64,000 nt of DNA from Closterium sp. Naga37s-1 (Eukaryota > Streptophyta > Zygnematophyceae > Desmidiales > Closteriaceae): positions 248,001 through 312,000 of the forward strand of contig CANJKZ010000116.1 in the NCBI GenBank assembly GCA_947471745.1, read 5' to 3'. Positions 50,008-61,486 of the stretch are shown one piece after another. The stretch's first letter is position 1. Each line of letters begins with the position of its first letter. The notes below the pieces were generated by a model. The model was not told the origin of the DNA, did not search any database, and saw nothing but the letters and a program-made list of their open reading frames with translations. A program made the position numbers and the translations under genes.

Positions 50008-51438
50008 CTAGTGTAGCTCCTGAGCAGCCATGGCCCCGGCGTAGATCTCAGCCTCACAACGGGAGATGAGGACCGAAGACGAGCGGGTAGACCGCCAAGA
50101 AACAGATCCGGAACCAAGGCTGAAGGTGTAACCCTGTGACGACCGCTGCGTAGCTGACTCGTCAACCCAGAAGGCGTCTGCGTGACCAGTGAGAACAACT
50201 GGACCCCGTCCTCCAAGCACAAGCCCCATGCCCAACGTACTACACAAGTAACGCAGTACCCTCTTTGCAGCATCCCAGTGCACCTTTCGGTGCCTACCGG
50301 GAGCCACGTAGCGAGCCAGAAGGCTGAGAGGGTACGCGATGTCAGGTCGTGTGCAGATCATCAGGTACATGAGGCAGCCCACAAGCTCTAGGTACGGACC
50401 ACTCGGCTCTACGGACTCGTCCGAAGGTGGAGCTGAGAGCGAGTGGCTGGTAGACAGAGGAGTGGGCTGTGGCGAGGAGAACTGGAAGCTGAAGCGCTGA
50501 AGGACCTGGTGCACCATGTGTGACTGAGTCAAGGTGATGGTGCGCCGTGCTCTGTCCCGAGTGATCTGTAGGCCAAGATGGCTGCGCAGTTCACCCAGGT
50601 CAGTGCAGGTGTGTCTCTTCTGTAGCTCCGACTTCACAGGGGTTAGTGCCTCAGTGTCAGCAGTGGCAAAGACGAGGTCGTCGACGTACACGAGGACGTA
50701 GAACGGCGGCAGCGACGTGTCGGTGCGTAGAAACAGCGACGGGTCCGCAGTAGAAGGAGCAAACCCAAGAGCCGCAATTGTACTCCTCAGTGTGTCGTGC
50801 CACTCGCGAGGCGCCTGGCGGAGATCGGAGACTGGCCGGCGGAGGCTCCACTGGGTACCTGCAGGAAACGTCCCAGTGAAACCAGGTGGTCGGCGCAGCC
50901 AGATCTCCTCGTGCAGGCTGCCATGCAGGAAAGCTGTGCTGGAGTCCAGAGAGTGCAACTCGTAGTCACGCTGAGCAGCGACGTGCAGCAACACCCAAAG
51001 AGTAGTCATCTTCGGGGTGGGGGAGAAGGTCTGGAAGTAGTCAACTCCCTGTCGTTGACTGAAGCCTCGAGCAACGTAACGCGCCTTGAAGGCAGGCGGA
51101 GAACCCGGCAGCCGCTTCACCCTGAAAATCCACATGCCATCGACTATGTTCGCCCGAGACGGGGGAACTTCATCGACGTAGGTGCCTGTGGACTTCCAGG
51201 ATGCCATCTCGGCATCCATGGCTGCCTGCCATTGAGAGGAATAAGGACCTGTAATCGCCTCTGCGTAAGAGCGCGGGGTCGGGATGTCTGGAGCATCCGG
51301 GTCTCCCTCAGGGGCAAGCAGCATGGAAGCGAAACGAGGTACAGCAGCTGCAAGACACTCAAAGTCCTCCTTCCTATCCTCAAGGACGTCCGTGCCAAGA
51401 GCACACTCACCCCCGACAGACGGAGGACTGGCAGTCAC
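50008..51438 (-). pseudogene. element H reverse transcriptase and RNase H N-terminus
   Basis: 476 open codons. GGECALGTDVLEDRKEDFEC, PRSYAEAITGPYSSQWQAAM, MWIFRVKRLPGS, VARGFSQRQGVDYFQTF, LHSLDSSTAFLHGS (first Asp present, next Phe is Ser), LRQAPREWHDTLRSTIAALG, LVYVDDLVFATAD (intact), YPELVGC-like (YLELVGCLMYLMICTRPD), GHADAFWVDESATQRSSQGY (RNase H Asp), VLISRCEAEIYAGAM (Glu). RVT_2 type. It lacks the upstream linker in frame, which is separated by stops at 51439-51830. Confidence 0.85.
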
Positions 51439-52616
51439 AGACTCAACAACTAGAGCAGTGGCGTAGTCAAGACAGCAGACAGCAGCAAAGTCAAGCAGCC
51501 CAGCAACGAGAGAAGACGCAGCAGCAGACTCAAAGGAAGGGTCAGTGACAGCAGTGGTGAGGAGACGAGAGATAGTGGGACTGGCAGCACGAGTTCAGTC
51601 AGACGCAGGGTCAGGGACCTCACGAAGAGAGGATTCAGGAGGAGCAGGCAGAGGAACACGCAGTGGAACAGAGGAAGGACGGAGTGCCATAGCGTGCGTG
51701 CCGGGGACAGGAGGAGGACGCAAACGAGGAGCACGATGAAGAGTGCGAACAGGCGAGACTGGACGAGACGCAGGCTCACGACGCTCTGTAAGACCGCCAG
51801 ACTGCTCAATGTAAGGAGAGGGAGCAGGCAATGGGAAGGCTAGCTGTAACGGCGGCTGCGAGTGGTCAGGCGGTGGACACAGGAAGGGAGAAGGAAGACC
51901 AGTAGAAGACGGGACACCAAGAAACTGCTGAAGCAGGGGAACGAAGTACGGTCACGATCGCACAGTGCCTCCAGCACCTCCAGCGCCACGGTCAACAGCT
52001 CCAGCTCCGGCAGCTCCAGCGCCTCCTGCACCAGGGCCTCCAACTCCAGCTCCTCCAGCTCCAGCTCCTCCAGTGACAGCTGCTCCAGGCTCCGTAGGGT
52101 CTCCAGCTCCAGCGCACCCAACACCAACAGTCCCGGCAGCTCCAGCACCACTGGTACGAGCACCTCCAGGACCAGTAGCCGCAGCACCTCCAGTACCGCC
52201 AGCTCCAGCAGGAATAGCAGCACCTCCTGCTCTAGTGTCGTCAGCTCCTCCAGCTCCGAGAGCTCCACTCCGACGGTGTGCACGCCAATCAAGCCACTCA
52301 CGCAGCTGCTGCGAAGATAGTCGCGGGGAAGCGCCAGCAGGACCTCCAGAAGAAGCAACACCCCGAGGCTCAGCACCCTCAGACTCCGCACCCTCCGACT
52401 CAGAACCCCCAGGCTCAACACCCTCAAGCTCAGCACCCCCAGGCTCAGCACCCCCAGACCCAGCACCCTTAGACCCCACACCCCCCGGCTCCGCACCCCC
52501 TGACGCAGCACCTAGAGCAGCACCTGAGCCGACAGCTACCTGAACAAGCGCAGTACCGGGGAGAGGGTCTACCTGAGACACACCCGAGGGAGCAGGACCC
52601 TGGGGCGGGAGGGGGT
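51439..52616 (-). pseudogene. element H integrase-RT linker
   Basis: From right to left: GVSQVDPLPGTALVQVAVGS, GGAEPGG-type pentapeptides, LSSQQLREWLDWRAHRRSGA, Gly/Ala-rich repeats (51970-52260), then Pro/Ser-rich RRAPRLRPPPVPGTHAMALR with stops. The low-complexity part is about 300 residues long. No catalytic motif. Confidence 0.75.
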
Positions 52617-53626
52617 CTACCGGAGGTGGACCGGGAGCAAGGAAGAGCGCGGGGGCGGGGGAGGGGCAGAGCGGTAGGGGAAGAGACGGTAGAAGGGAAC
52701 CGACTCGTCGAACGTGACGTCCTGAGACGGGAGGACACGGCGCGAGGTGGGGTGGTAAAACTGCCAGCAAGGCGCGTCAAGAACAAAGTCAAGGAAGACA
52801 CAGGGAATGGCGCGGGCGGAGAGCTTGTCCGCGGACATATCGCGAACAAAGGCACAAGAACCCCAGACCCGGAACACCGACGCATCGCCAACCTTCCCCG
52901 TCCAACGCAGTGTGGGCGAGGTCTCCGGCAAGGAGACCCGGGGCCAGAGGTTGAGCTGATGCGCAGCGTACCGGACCGCAAATGGCCACAGAAGATGGGG
53001 AGCGGCCGCATGGATCATGGAGGTACGAGTGACCTCCATGACTAAGCCAATGCGGCGCTCAGCAATCCCATTTCGCTGAGGGGAGTCCGGAAGTGTGAAC
53101 AACTGGAGAATGCCCTCCCCACGACAAAAGTCCCACAAGAGGTCGGAGGAGAACTCACCACCTCTGTCAGAGTGCAGATGTAGGACAGGAAGGTCCGTAC
53201 CGAAGCGCTCGTGGAGCTGGAGACGGACTGTGCGGATCCAAGGGATCAAGACTTCAGGGACCTCACCCTTGCTGCGCAAGGGGAAGACCGTGGTGTAATG
53301 CGCGTAGTCGTCAACAACCAGCAGAAAGTAGCGCTCGCGGCCCTGTCCGCTGACGCGGGCTGGGCCCCACACGTCCATGTGGAGAGTCTGCTGGGGAGCA
53401 GTCGTCGGAGGAAACGAGGAGGAGTGAGGAGCGGCACGTTGCAGCCCCTCGATGCAAGGAAGGCAGGGCGGGGCAGGCGAGGGCGGGAGGGGAGGCAGAG
53501 ACCTGGGTAGACCAGAGACGAGAAACCGGGAGTGCATGCCACGAAGGCGTGGCAGGGAGGGGTGACCCAGGCGGTGGTGCCACAGAAGAGTCTGGTGCGA
53601 CAGGAGGCGACACGAGCAAGAGGCGG
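52617..53626 (-). pseudogene. element H integrase
   Basis: The open frame (52617-53738; first about 35 codons out of the native frame) reads LLSHQTLLWHHRLGHPSLPR (H, H), CLPCIEG (CxxC), LHMDVWGPARVSGQ (first Asp), YFLLVVDDYAHYTTVFPLRS, LHLHSDRGGEFSSDLLWDF (second Asp), NGIAERRIGLVMEVTRTSMI (Glu), LRWTGKVGDASVFRVWGSC, SQDVTFDESVPFYRLFPYRS. All zinc and DDE residues are present. This is the most complete integrase of the family in the window. Confidence 0.9.
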
Positions 53627-54988
53627 CTACCTGACCTGAGCAGAAGCAGCGACCTGAGGAGGCTCGGTAGCGAGTGTGTACAGACTCGACCCTGGCCGAC
53701 GAATGAACGTAGCCAGGTGACGCCCCGTCCGTGTGCACGTGCAGATCGACACACGCTGACCCCCAGGAGTGGTGGTAGTAACCATCGCATCCTGAAGGGC
53801 AGCGGTACTCACCAAGTTTGTAGAGAACGAGGGGAGGTGAAGACCTGACAGTGAACCGGACGGAACCACCGCAGACGGGAGGACACTGGAGGAAGGGGCA
53901 ACGACCAGGCCCCCAGAGGTGTCAGCCTGTCTGACCGGGACAGGTGCCGGGAGAGGAGTGAGAGTGATGCTGTCACGAAAGAAACAGTGCGAGGCGCCGG
54001 AGTCCAACGTGAAGGTGCGCAAGGCCTCAGCAGGCGCAGTACCAGGGGGAGTACCAAACGCACTAGCACCTAGAGCAGCAGCCGCTATACCTGGGTCAGG
54101 TGGCACACACCGGTAATAGTCACCCTCAGCACTAAAAGACAAAGCATACATGGCAGAGATAATAGCATCATAGTCTAGGTCAAAGATAGCAACTCCCGAC
54201 CTAAGCAAATCCGTCCAGCGAGGGCGCTCGACGTCGTCACCAAACTCAGCACGCCAGGCGTCGTCTAGGCGGGAGAAGCAGCGGTGCTCAGTGTGAAACT
54301 TCCCGCATGTCTGGCCCGCACGGACACCCGTGTGAATGACATACGGGCAGGTCTCACTACCCCCACCCGTCCCACGCTGAACCAACCACTCACAGAGCTG
54401 CTGGGGCGACTGGGTCTCGCTCCGACGTTGCTGCTGCTGTCGCTGACCACCACCAGGGCCTCCACGCCGAGGTCCAGACCTGCCACCACCAGACCCACCG
54501 CCTCCATTGCCGCCACTCTCTCCGGTTCCTCCACCGCCGCCACCAGAGCCCCCACTGCCACCACCAGCCCCACCGCCGCCACCACCTCCACTGCCTCCAC
54601 CACCTCCACCGCTGCCCCCACCACCGCTCCCACTGCCACCTTCAACACCACCGCTGCCACCTCCACCACCCCGGCCACCCTTGCCCTTGCTGCTGCGGTG
54701 CATCGCCCTAGTCGAAGCAGCACCGACGTCCTCAGTAACTGAGATGTCTACAGCAGCAGCAGAGGCGAAGGAGGGGGAAAGGGGTGTGGGGGAGCACCCC
54801 TCAAAGAAGGGCGGGCGCGGAGTGCCACGAGCAGCACCTACAGCAACTGGACTAGTCTCAGCTGCGAGGAGATGCTGCTCGAGGAGGTCAACAGTGAGGG
54901 AGGTGGGGTCAAGAGAGAGAAAGTGGTCCCTGACAGAGCGAAGAGAGTCAGGGAGGTGAGAGACTATGAAGTAGAGGGTGATGAACAT
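53627..54988 (-). pseudogene. element H gag C-terminal half and retropepsin
   Basis: 453 open codons: MFITLYFIVSHLPDSLRSVR, FFEGCSPTPLSPSFASAA, HRSSKGKGGRGGGG and Gly/Ser tract, QSPQQLCEWLVQRGTGGG, knuckle (C-PYVIHTGVRAGQT-C-GKF-H-TEHR-C), SRLDDAWRAEFGDDVERPRW, SFSAEGDYYRCVPPDP, FTLDSGASHCFFRDSITLTP (retropepsin), LHLPSFSTNLVSTAALQ. A deletion in QVSASGQVAAS at 53627-53640 shifts the frame into the integrase frame. Confidence 0.85.
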
Positions 54989-55456
54989 GGGGGGCTGGTT
55001 CGTGGCAAGGAACTCAGCAGGGACGGAAGTGCGGTAGCAAGCGTCGCTAGTGCGCAGGTGGGTGACTAGGTCCGCTACGGTGGCAAAAGCCCCAGCTCAG
55101 GGAACAGGTAGGGCAGTAGCAGTCTGCTTAGAGCAGCAGTGGCAGGGGAGGAGTAGCGAGCAACGACAGGGTCGTACAGGGCCTGTGCTGTCCTGTGCTG
55201 TCCAAAGTGAGTACATTCGGCCACCGGTAGGTGGTTGCGAATTGCTAAGCGGGCAGTAGCGTCACGAGACAACCACTAGGAACGAGTCCCACCGTCAGCT
55301 GTGACGGGAGGGGCTGGAGCGACACCGGACACGTGGTCAAACAATGAGACACTGTCCTTAATATCGCTCAGTAGGTACAGTTGCAGATTGTCGTTCCATG
55401 TCAAATGCAACCGGTCTTCCCTCATGATCGAACGCTAGAACTCTAAGCGAAGCCAT
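54989..55456 (-). pseudogene. element H gag N-terminal domain
   Basis: MASLRVLAFDHEGRPVAFDM from 55456. A deletion changes WLDDLQLYLLS and shifts the frame at once. Further blocks: TARLAIRNHLPVAECTHFGQ, QALYDPVVARYSSPATAALS, RLLLPYLFPELG, then another shift near 55085. The gag is therefore broken in two places. Confidence 0.8.
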
Positions 55457-57033
55457 AGTGGCGCAGCACTCAGGAGCAGCAGTAACAGCAGTAGCAGCAA
55501 GAGCAGCAGCAGCAGTAGCCAAGGGGCCAAGGGGCGGGGCCGAGGGGCCTAGGGGCCGAAGGGCCAAACACGAGGGTGGTGGGGCCGAGGGGCCAAGGGT
55601 CCTAGGGGCCAAGGGGCCGAGGGGACTAGGGGCCAAGGGGCCAAGGGGCCTAGGGGCCGAGGGGCTGAGGGGCGGGGCCGAGGGGCCAAACACGAGGCCT
55701 AGGGGCCAAACACAAGGTCAAGGGGCCAAGGGGCCTAGGGGCCAAACATGAGGTCGAGGGGCCAAGGGGCCTAGGGGCCGAGGGGCCAAACACGAGGGTG
55801 AGGGCCGAGGGGCCGAACAGGAGGGGCCACAGGGCCGAGGTGCCAAGGGGCTGAGGTGCCTGGGGGCCAAGGGGCCAAGGGGCCAAGGGGCCGAGGGGCC
55901 GAGGCTAGGGGCCGAGGGGCCTAGGGGCCGAGGGGCCAAACACGAGGGTGGCGGGGCCGAGGGGCCGAGGGGCCAAGGGTCCTAGGGGCCGAGGGGCCAA
56001 ACACGAGGCCGAGGGGCCGAGGCTAGGGGGCGAGGGGCCGAGGGGCGGGGCCGAGGGGCCAAACACGAGGCCGAGGGGCTGAGGCTAGGGGCCGAGGGGC
56101 CGAGGTGCCTGGGGGCCAAGGGGCCAAGGGGCCGAGGGGCCGGGCCTAGAGGCCGAGGGGCCAAGGGGCGGGGCCGAGGGGCCAAACACGAGGCCACAGG
56201 GCCGAGGGGCCAAGGGGCGAGGGGCCAAGGGGCCGTGGGTCGTGGGAGGGGGGCCGTGGGTCGCGCGTCGAGGGTCGCGAGAGGGGCCGTGGGTCGCGAG
56301 GGGCCTAGGGGCCGTGGATCGCGAGAGGGGGGCCGTGAGTCGCGAGGGGCCTAGGGGCCGCGAGGGGCCTAAGGGCTGTGGGTCGCACGTCGAGGGTCGC
56401 GAGATGGGCCGTGGGTCGCGAGGGGCCTAGGGTCGCGAGAGGGGCCGTGGGTCGCGAGGGGTCTAGGGTTGCGAGAGGGGCCGTGGGTCACGAGGGGCCT
56501 AGGGGACGTGGGTCACGAGAGGGGGCCGTGAGTCGCGAGGGGCCAAGGGGCCATGGGTCGCTAGAGGGGGGCCGTGGGTCGCGCGGGGCCTAGGTGGCGA
56601 CGGGCGACGGGCCGCGGGGCGACGTGCCTAGGTGGCGACGGGCGACGAGCCGGGGGCGACGGGCCTAGGGCGACGGGCCGGGGGTCGACGGGCTAGGGGC
56701 GACGGGCCGGGGGTCGACGGGCCTACGGGGCGCCGGGCTAGGTGGTGACGGGCGACGGGCCGCGGGGCGACGTGCCTAGGTGGCGACGGGCAACGAGCCG
56801 GGGGCGACGGGCCTAGGGCGTCGGGCCGGGGGTCGACGGGCTAGGGGCGACGGGCCGGGGGTTTGATGGGCCTACGGGGCGCCAGGCTAGGGGCGAAGGG
56901 GCCGATGAGCGCGACGGGCCAAGGGGCCGTGGGGTGGCGCAACGGGCCTAAGGGGCGCGACGGGCCTAGGGGCGTGACGGGCCTAGGGAAACGGGGTACT
57001 AGCAGCGCAGCAGGTGGTGGGCCCAAGGAACCT
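55457..57033 (-). repeat. element H leader with GC-rich tandem repeats
   Basis: 55510-56230 is built of GGGGCCGAGGGGCCAAACAC units; 56230-56600 of GGGCCGTGGGTCGCGAGGGG units; 56600-56990 of GGCGACGGGCCTAGG-like units. GCAGGT/ACCTGC flank GGGCCC at 57010-57035. Frames of 60-110 codons within it are repeat products. Confidence 0.85.
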
Positions 57034-57045
57034 GCTCTGGTTCCA
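57034..57045 (-). promoter_or_regulatory. element H primer-binding site
   Basis: TGGAACCAGAGC on the element strand, two changes from TGGTATCAGAGC, abutting the LTR. Confidence 0.75.
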
Positions 57046-57171
57046 TGTTAAAGTTACAAACAAGAATGGTATGAACTAGCAGTAGGATGAGTACAAGTAC
57101 CTGAGTTGTGTTGTACCCCATATGGGCTACCCCACTACGGACTACACAATGTGCAGCATATAAGTTTGACA
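57046..57171 (-). repeat. element H 5' LTR
   Basis: 126 bp, starts TGTTAAAGTTAC and ends AAGTTTGACA (plus strand). It aligns with the other family LTRs, including GTACCCCATATGGGCTACCC. Confidence 0.88.
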
Positions 57172-57801
57172 CCTTGGAGAGGGGCTGACTTCGGTTAGGC
57201 ACCCAAGGACCCTCAGAGGTGACTCCAAGAAGAGTTTTTCAGCTATCGTGACACTATCAGCAGTAGGAACTAGGTGATTTTTTAGTAACCAGCTAGTATT
57301 GTTGATTGTGTATGTGGTTGTGGTATTTTTCTCTAGCTGGTTGTGGGCTAAGGGTTTGGGCAAAATATGATTGCTAGACTTGTTACGGGCTGGATTTGAT
57401 CTCGCACCAAATAAGCACCAGCAAACCTTTGCTACCCACTACAACACATTTGGTGTTGCTAGTTTGGCATTTTGGGTTGTTGGCGATTGTTGTATGGCGA
57501 GGGTTGGGATGCTAGGGTTTGTCAAACTCGTCACTTTTCGGACCTGAACTCTAGCTTAAGCCATTCCTATATCTAATCCATGGCTGCCAAGTAATTCTAC
57601 CAGAACACCCCGTCGCACTTAAATCGCGATAGCGATCGGCATAGATCTTGGTTGAAGGCGGACGTTAACATTATGGAAAATAGAGATTAAGACCTTTCCA
57701 ACGCGTACCTGCTCAAGGTTACGTGAGCTGCACGCAATGTTCCGTCGAAGTCGGCGGACTTAATATCTTGTACGCTCTCAAGATTCGTGTGCTTTCCATC
57801 A
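57172..57801 (+). repeat. element I 5' LTR (left boundary not resolved)
   Basis: The stretch ends CTTTCCATCA two bases before a perfect primer site, so its right part is an LTR. It is AT-richer than the neighbours and has no coding frame. A 5' LTR of 400-630 bp would fit; element H may have inserted into it or beside it. I cannot place the TG start. Confidence 0.6.
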
Positions 57802-57802
57802 G

Positions 57803-57814
57803 TGGTATCAGAGC
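57803..57814 (+). promoter_or_regulatory. element I primer-binding site
   Basis: TGGTATCAGAGC, complementary to initiator-Met tRNA, 76 bp before the gag ATG. Confidence 0.92.
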
Positions 57815-57889
57815 GGGTTAGGCCTGTGACATTCCCTCTTTTCATCAAATTTCGAATTGGTTTAAGGATCTCCAGATCTAGGTTTGGTC

Positions 57890-58732
57890 ATGGCCCAGAA
57901 ATTAGATGGCCCTCCTAGGTTCACTGGCTCGGATTTTTCGCTATGACAGTTCCAGTTTACGCTTTGGCTAGGTATCAAAGACCTAGAAGGCGTTTTGGAG
58001 GGATCGGAGCGAAGACCTGGAGCTGATGAAGTAGAGGCATCTGCTGGAGTGTCTAGCCAAGAGGGAGCAGGACCTGAGGGAGCCTCTAGCTCATCTATAA
58101 GTGAGGGAATTGGAGGTGGATCAGCAGCACCGCGAACCGGAAGGCACTGGCTTAGTGCGGAGGAGCTACTTAAGGCACAGGAAGCATGGGACCGCAAGGA
58201 CAAGCAAGCGTTCCAGTACCTGTGTTGGGCTTTGGAAGACCAAATAGAGCTCCTAAAGATGCTGATTGACATGAAGGGGAAGCAAGGAGCAGCTGCCCAA
58301 GCATGGAAGATGGTTCAAGATCGACGTTTGCAAAAAGGGTTGCTAAGCATACTCACCTGGAGGAAGCGGTTCTACAACAACGAACGCAACTATGGTGATG
58401 GAGAGATCATGGTGCAGTATCTCCAGAGGGTGGATGAGTATTTCACGGCCTTGGAGGAGTTGAACTACAAAGTAGATGAGAGGGAGATCATCTACACCGC
58501 ACTCCAGGGGCTGGACCAAGAGGCGAACGAGGCCCTACTGCAATACCTTCACCTTGAGCAGCAGAACTGGACCAAGGCCTGGATATGGGAGGTTTTGGTT
58601 TCTGATGAGGCTCGCAAACGTGATGCTGGAAGATGAATTGAAGCGGAACAGTGATGTGGAACAGTGCCACACTGTCCCCAACCACGAAGGGTCTCGAAAC
58701 TACCCTCCACAAGGGCCTACACCAAGAGAAAT
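57890..58732 (+). pseudogene. element I gag
   Basis: MAQKLDGPPRFTGSDFSL from 57890, then TGA (57944-57946) where copia gags have Trp, then QFQFTLWLGIKDLEGVLEGS. The frame then runs open through 58636. It has an acidic Ser-rich insert, AQEAWDRKDKQAFQYLCWAL, AAQAWKMVQDRRLQKGLLSI, VQYLQRVDEYFTALEELNYK, EREIIYTALQGLDQEANEAL. This is a UBN2-type gag close to plant copia gags. After KRD an indel moves reading to the next frame (MLEDELKRNSDVEQCHTVPN, GPTPREM), where element J is inserted. No zinc knuckle remains on this side. Confidence 0.8.
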
Positions 58733-59131
58733 GTTACACTACACAAAGTAATGTAACTATTTTCACTATCTTGAAGTTTACCCTTTTGGATAGCTTCAAA
58801 ATCACTTGAATCTTGAAACCAAGGCTCTGGTTCTTCAAGATAAATTCTTCCTTGAGTTCTCGGAAGTCTGCTGCGCACACCTGCGACACGCCGAACGTTC
58901 CACACACGACAAAATAGAAAAACGCACACGACACGCAAACGACGACATGACATGCGACTAGCGATAACTCGCTATTGACTCGACACACACATTCAAAATC
59001 ATGCCTCATCATTCACACACTATTGTAAGCATGAAATATATATTATCTCATGCCCTCATACCATTCCATGCACACACGCATGCACGCACACGGACAACAA
59101 GCCGAATGCAAACCGTAGGGTTGCACCAACA
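58733..59131 (-). repeat. element J 3' LTR
   Basis: 399 bp with ends TGTTA and CAACA on the plus strand (TGTTG...TAACA on the element strand). Matches 187-607. It contains GAAATATATATTATCTCATG, a possible TATA region. The block shared with the left edge is longer (from 58652), but the extra 80 bp are readable as gag of the host element. Confidence 0.8.
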
Positions 59132-59144
59132 AACTCCCCCTCGG
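59132..59144 (-). promoter_or_regulatory. element J polypurine tract
   Basis: CCGAGGGGGAGTT on the element strand, directly before the 3' LTR; primes plus-strand DNA synthesis. Confidence 0.88.
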
Positions 59145-59170
59145 ATTGTTGGCCTTAGGAACTTGCTCTC

Positions 59171-59824
59171 TCAGTTCAGAGCCATCCCAGCCAGCTTGCA
59201 ACACTTCCAATGCTGCTGCTCCACCAGCCTCTTGGTCATCATGTCAGCCGGCTGCCTCGTCGTTTTTACGTAGCGCAACTCAACTTCACCCGCGGCCACC
59301 ATTCTTCTCGTCCAATGCCACTTCACCCTCATGTGCTTGGTGAGGCCATGCAACACAGGGTTCTTAGCAAGAGCAATGGCACCCTGGCTGTCATAGTAGA
59401 GTGGGGTAGGATCTTGCTGCTCCTCCCCCAATTCAGCCAACAAACGCCGCTGCCACACAATCTCCCGTACGGCACGGAAGAGTGCCATATACTCGGACTC
59501 CACCGAGCTCAATGCTTGATCCACCTGCTTCTTGCTCTCCCAAGCAGTTGGGCCTCCACCAACACAGCAAATGAACCCTCCAACACTTGTCATATCCTCT
59601 GGTTCGGATGCATAAGAAGCATCCGAGAATGCGGTGAGGAACAAACGCCCGGGCTCAACACCATCCGCGCCCTTTTGGCGCCTTTGCGCCGCCGCCGAGT
59701 ATTGCAGCCCAACCGTCGCTGTTTGGCCAAGATGCTTGGCCACCCTCATTCCAGCAGCTACCTGCTCCTCATTAGGGCATTGAACAACCCTAGCCAACTG
59801 TCCGGTTGCAAAGGCGTCGTCCGG
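59171..59824 (-). pseudogene. element J RNase H
   Basis: Same frame as the RT, after TGA at 59825-59827. LARVVQCPNEEQVAAGMRVA, FSDASYASEPEDMTSVGGFI (first Asp), SKKQVDQALSSVESEYMALF (Glu), YYDSQGAIALAKNPVLHGLT (Asp), HMRVKWHWTRRMVAAGEVEL, QPADMMTKRL. Complete copia RNase H with all acidic residues, ending 26 bp before the polypurine tract. Only the upstream stop separates it from the RT. Confidence 0.9.
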
Positions 59825-61486
59825 TCAGGTGTTTACCGCCGCGTACATGAGGCTGCCCACCAACGAGTGAAAACGGCGCCTCTCCTCTTCACCAACGCTC
59901 TCCTCCTCTGGTCCCTTCACACACTTGAACCCAGAGGGAAAGGGTGTAGCCACATTGCCTTCACTCTGCCCAAAGTTGGCAGCCAATGCCTCTAGGTACT
60001 TCTGTTGATGCACCCGCATGCACCGTTTCTCCACATCTCGTTCAATGTGAAGCCCGAGGTAGAAGCTAATGTCACCAAGGGCCTTGCACTTGAACTTGTC
60101 TTGAAGCTTCAGCATCACCTCCTTCACAAGAACAGAGGAGGGTGAGAAAATGAGGATGTCATCCACATAAACCACCATGAAACTCCTCTGCTCCCCCTCG
60201 CCAAGCATGAACAAGGAATGATCGGCGGATGAGGGAGTGAACCCGATCTCCTCCAAGACTTCACGCAGCTTCAAGTACCACTGCCTAGGGGCTTGCTTGA
60301 GCCCATAGAGCGCCTTCTTTAGCTTCCACACTCTGCCACTACCATCATCAAACCTCTCTGGCTGCGCCATGAAAATCTCTTCTTCGAGAATGCCGTTGAG
60401 GAACGCGGTTGTCACGTCCATTTGTTTCACCACCCATCCTTTGATGGCAGCATCCGCGAGTAGGGTTCTCAGCGTCGTCGGCTTCACCACAGGAGCAAAC
60501 AACTCCTTATAGTCCACCTTCTCCTTCTGCTGGTACCCCTTGGCCACAAGCCTAGACTTGTAGCGCTCGATTTTGCCGTCGGCGTCGGACTTGATCTTGA
60601 AGAGCCACTTGAACGTAATCGCCTTACGCCCCTCCGGTAGCTCCACCAATTCCCACGTGCCGTTCTCCTCAATGCTCTTCAGCTCACTCTCCATTGCCTT
60701 CTTCCACTCCTCAGCATCACTACTCTCCAAGGCCTCCTTGAGAGTTGCTGGTTCCCCCGGCATCTCCACCGGAGAGAAGAACGTGTAGGCACACTCCACG
60801 TACTCACTCTCCTCGTCATCTCCAACCATCATTGCCGCTCCGGCCAGAGCTGACTTGGCTGGCTTTCCCAATGCATCATAGGTCAGCCTATTAGGGGCTT
60901 GAATTCTCCTCTGGCCCCTTCCTTCCTCCTTAGCTGCAGGGACATGAAGGCCTTGACGTTGGTGCGGGGTGACTCGGATCCGTGGAGCACTCGTAGTGCG
61001 AGAAGGAAGTGTCGGTGCACGCTCGCTCACTTGCTGCACCTCTTCCTCTTCTTCCTCTGCATCATTGGCCTCCTCTCCCCCATTCACAAGGGAAGATTGC
61101 CTCGTGGTAGTGCTGTCGCTGCTCATCTCCAAGGGCAGCTCCACATGCTCCAAACCGGAACTCTTCACCTCCCCAAACCGCATGCCTATCTTCGCCTCAT
61201 TCTCCGCCTTCCAATCCTTATACATCAGGTTCTCCATGAATTTGCAGTCCCTGCTCACCAAGAATTTCTTGGTGAATGGGTCCCAAAGAAGCCAGCCCTT
61301 GCTGTTTTGAGCCATGCCCGGGTGCACAGCCAATATCGCCTTGGCACCGAGCTTGTTGTGCCGAACATGCTTAGGCACGAGCGCCATGCACATGCACCCG
61401 AACACCCGAAGCATATCCACCTTTGCCTTCCTTCCAATCCACTCCACATAGGGCACCCATTTGTCTGCTCCCACATGAGTCAAAGC
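59825..61486 (-). pseudogene. element J reverse transcriptase (RVT_2) and integrase C-terminus
   Basis: 552 codons between two TGA stops. KVDMLRVFGCMCMALVPKHV and MAQNSKGWLLWDPFTKKFL are the end of the integrase. An acidic linker follows, then ALESSDAEEWKKAMESELKS, TWELVELPEGRKAITFKWLF, VAKGYQQKEKVDYKELFAPV, VKQMDVTTAFLNGILEEEIF (first Asp), LKKALYGLKQAPRQWYLKLR, MVVYVDDILIFSPSS (YVDD at about 60158-60169), FKCKALGDISFYLGLHIERD, FHSLVGSLMYAAVNT-stop. The stop replaces Arg in the usual AAVNTRPD. All RT motifs are intact. Confidence 0.92.

Larger units (their letters stand above)
49514..57171 (-). mobile_element. element H: copia element fused to F, 3' LTR lost
   Basis: Reads right to left from a 5' LTR (57046-57171) through primer site, leader, gag, retropepsin, integrase, RT and RNase H to a truncated 3' UTR at 49514. 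Same family as C, D and F. Its RT frame (476 codons with YVDD) and gag-protease frame (453 codons) are open, but frameshifts and stops separate them. The right flank is CCTTG; its partner was lost in the fusion. Confidence 0.9.
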
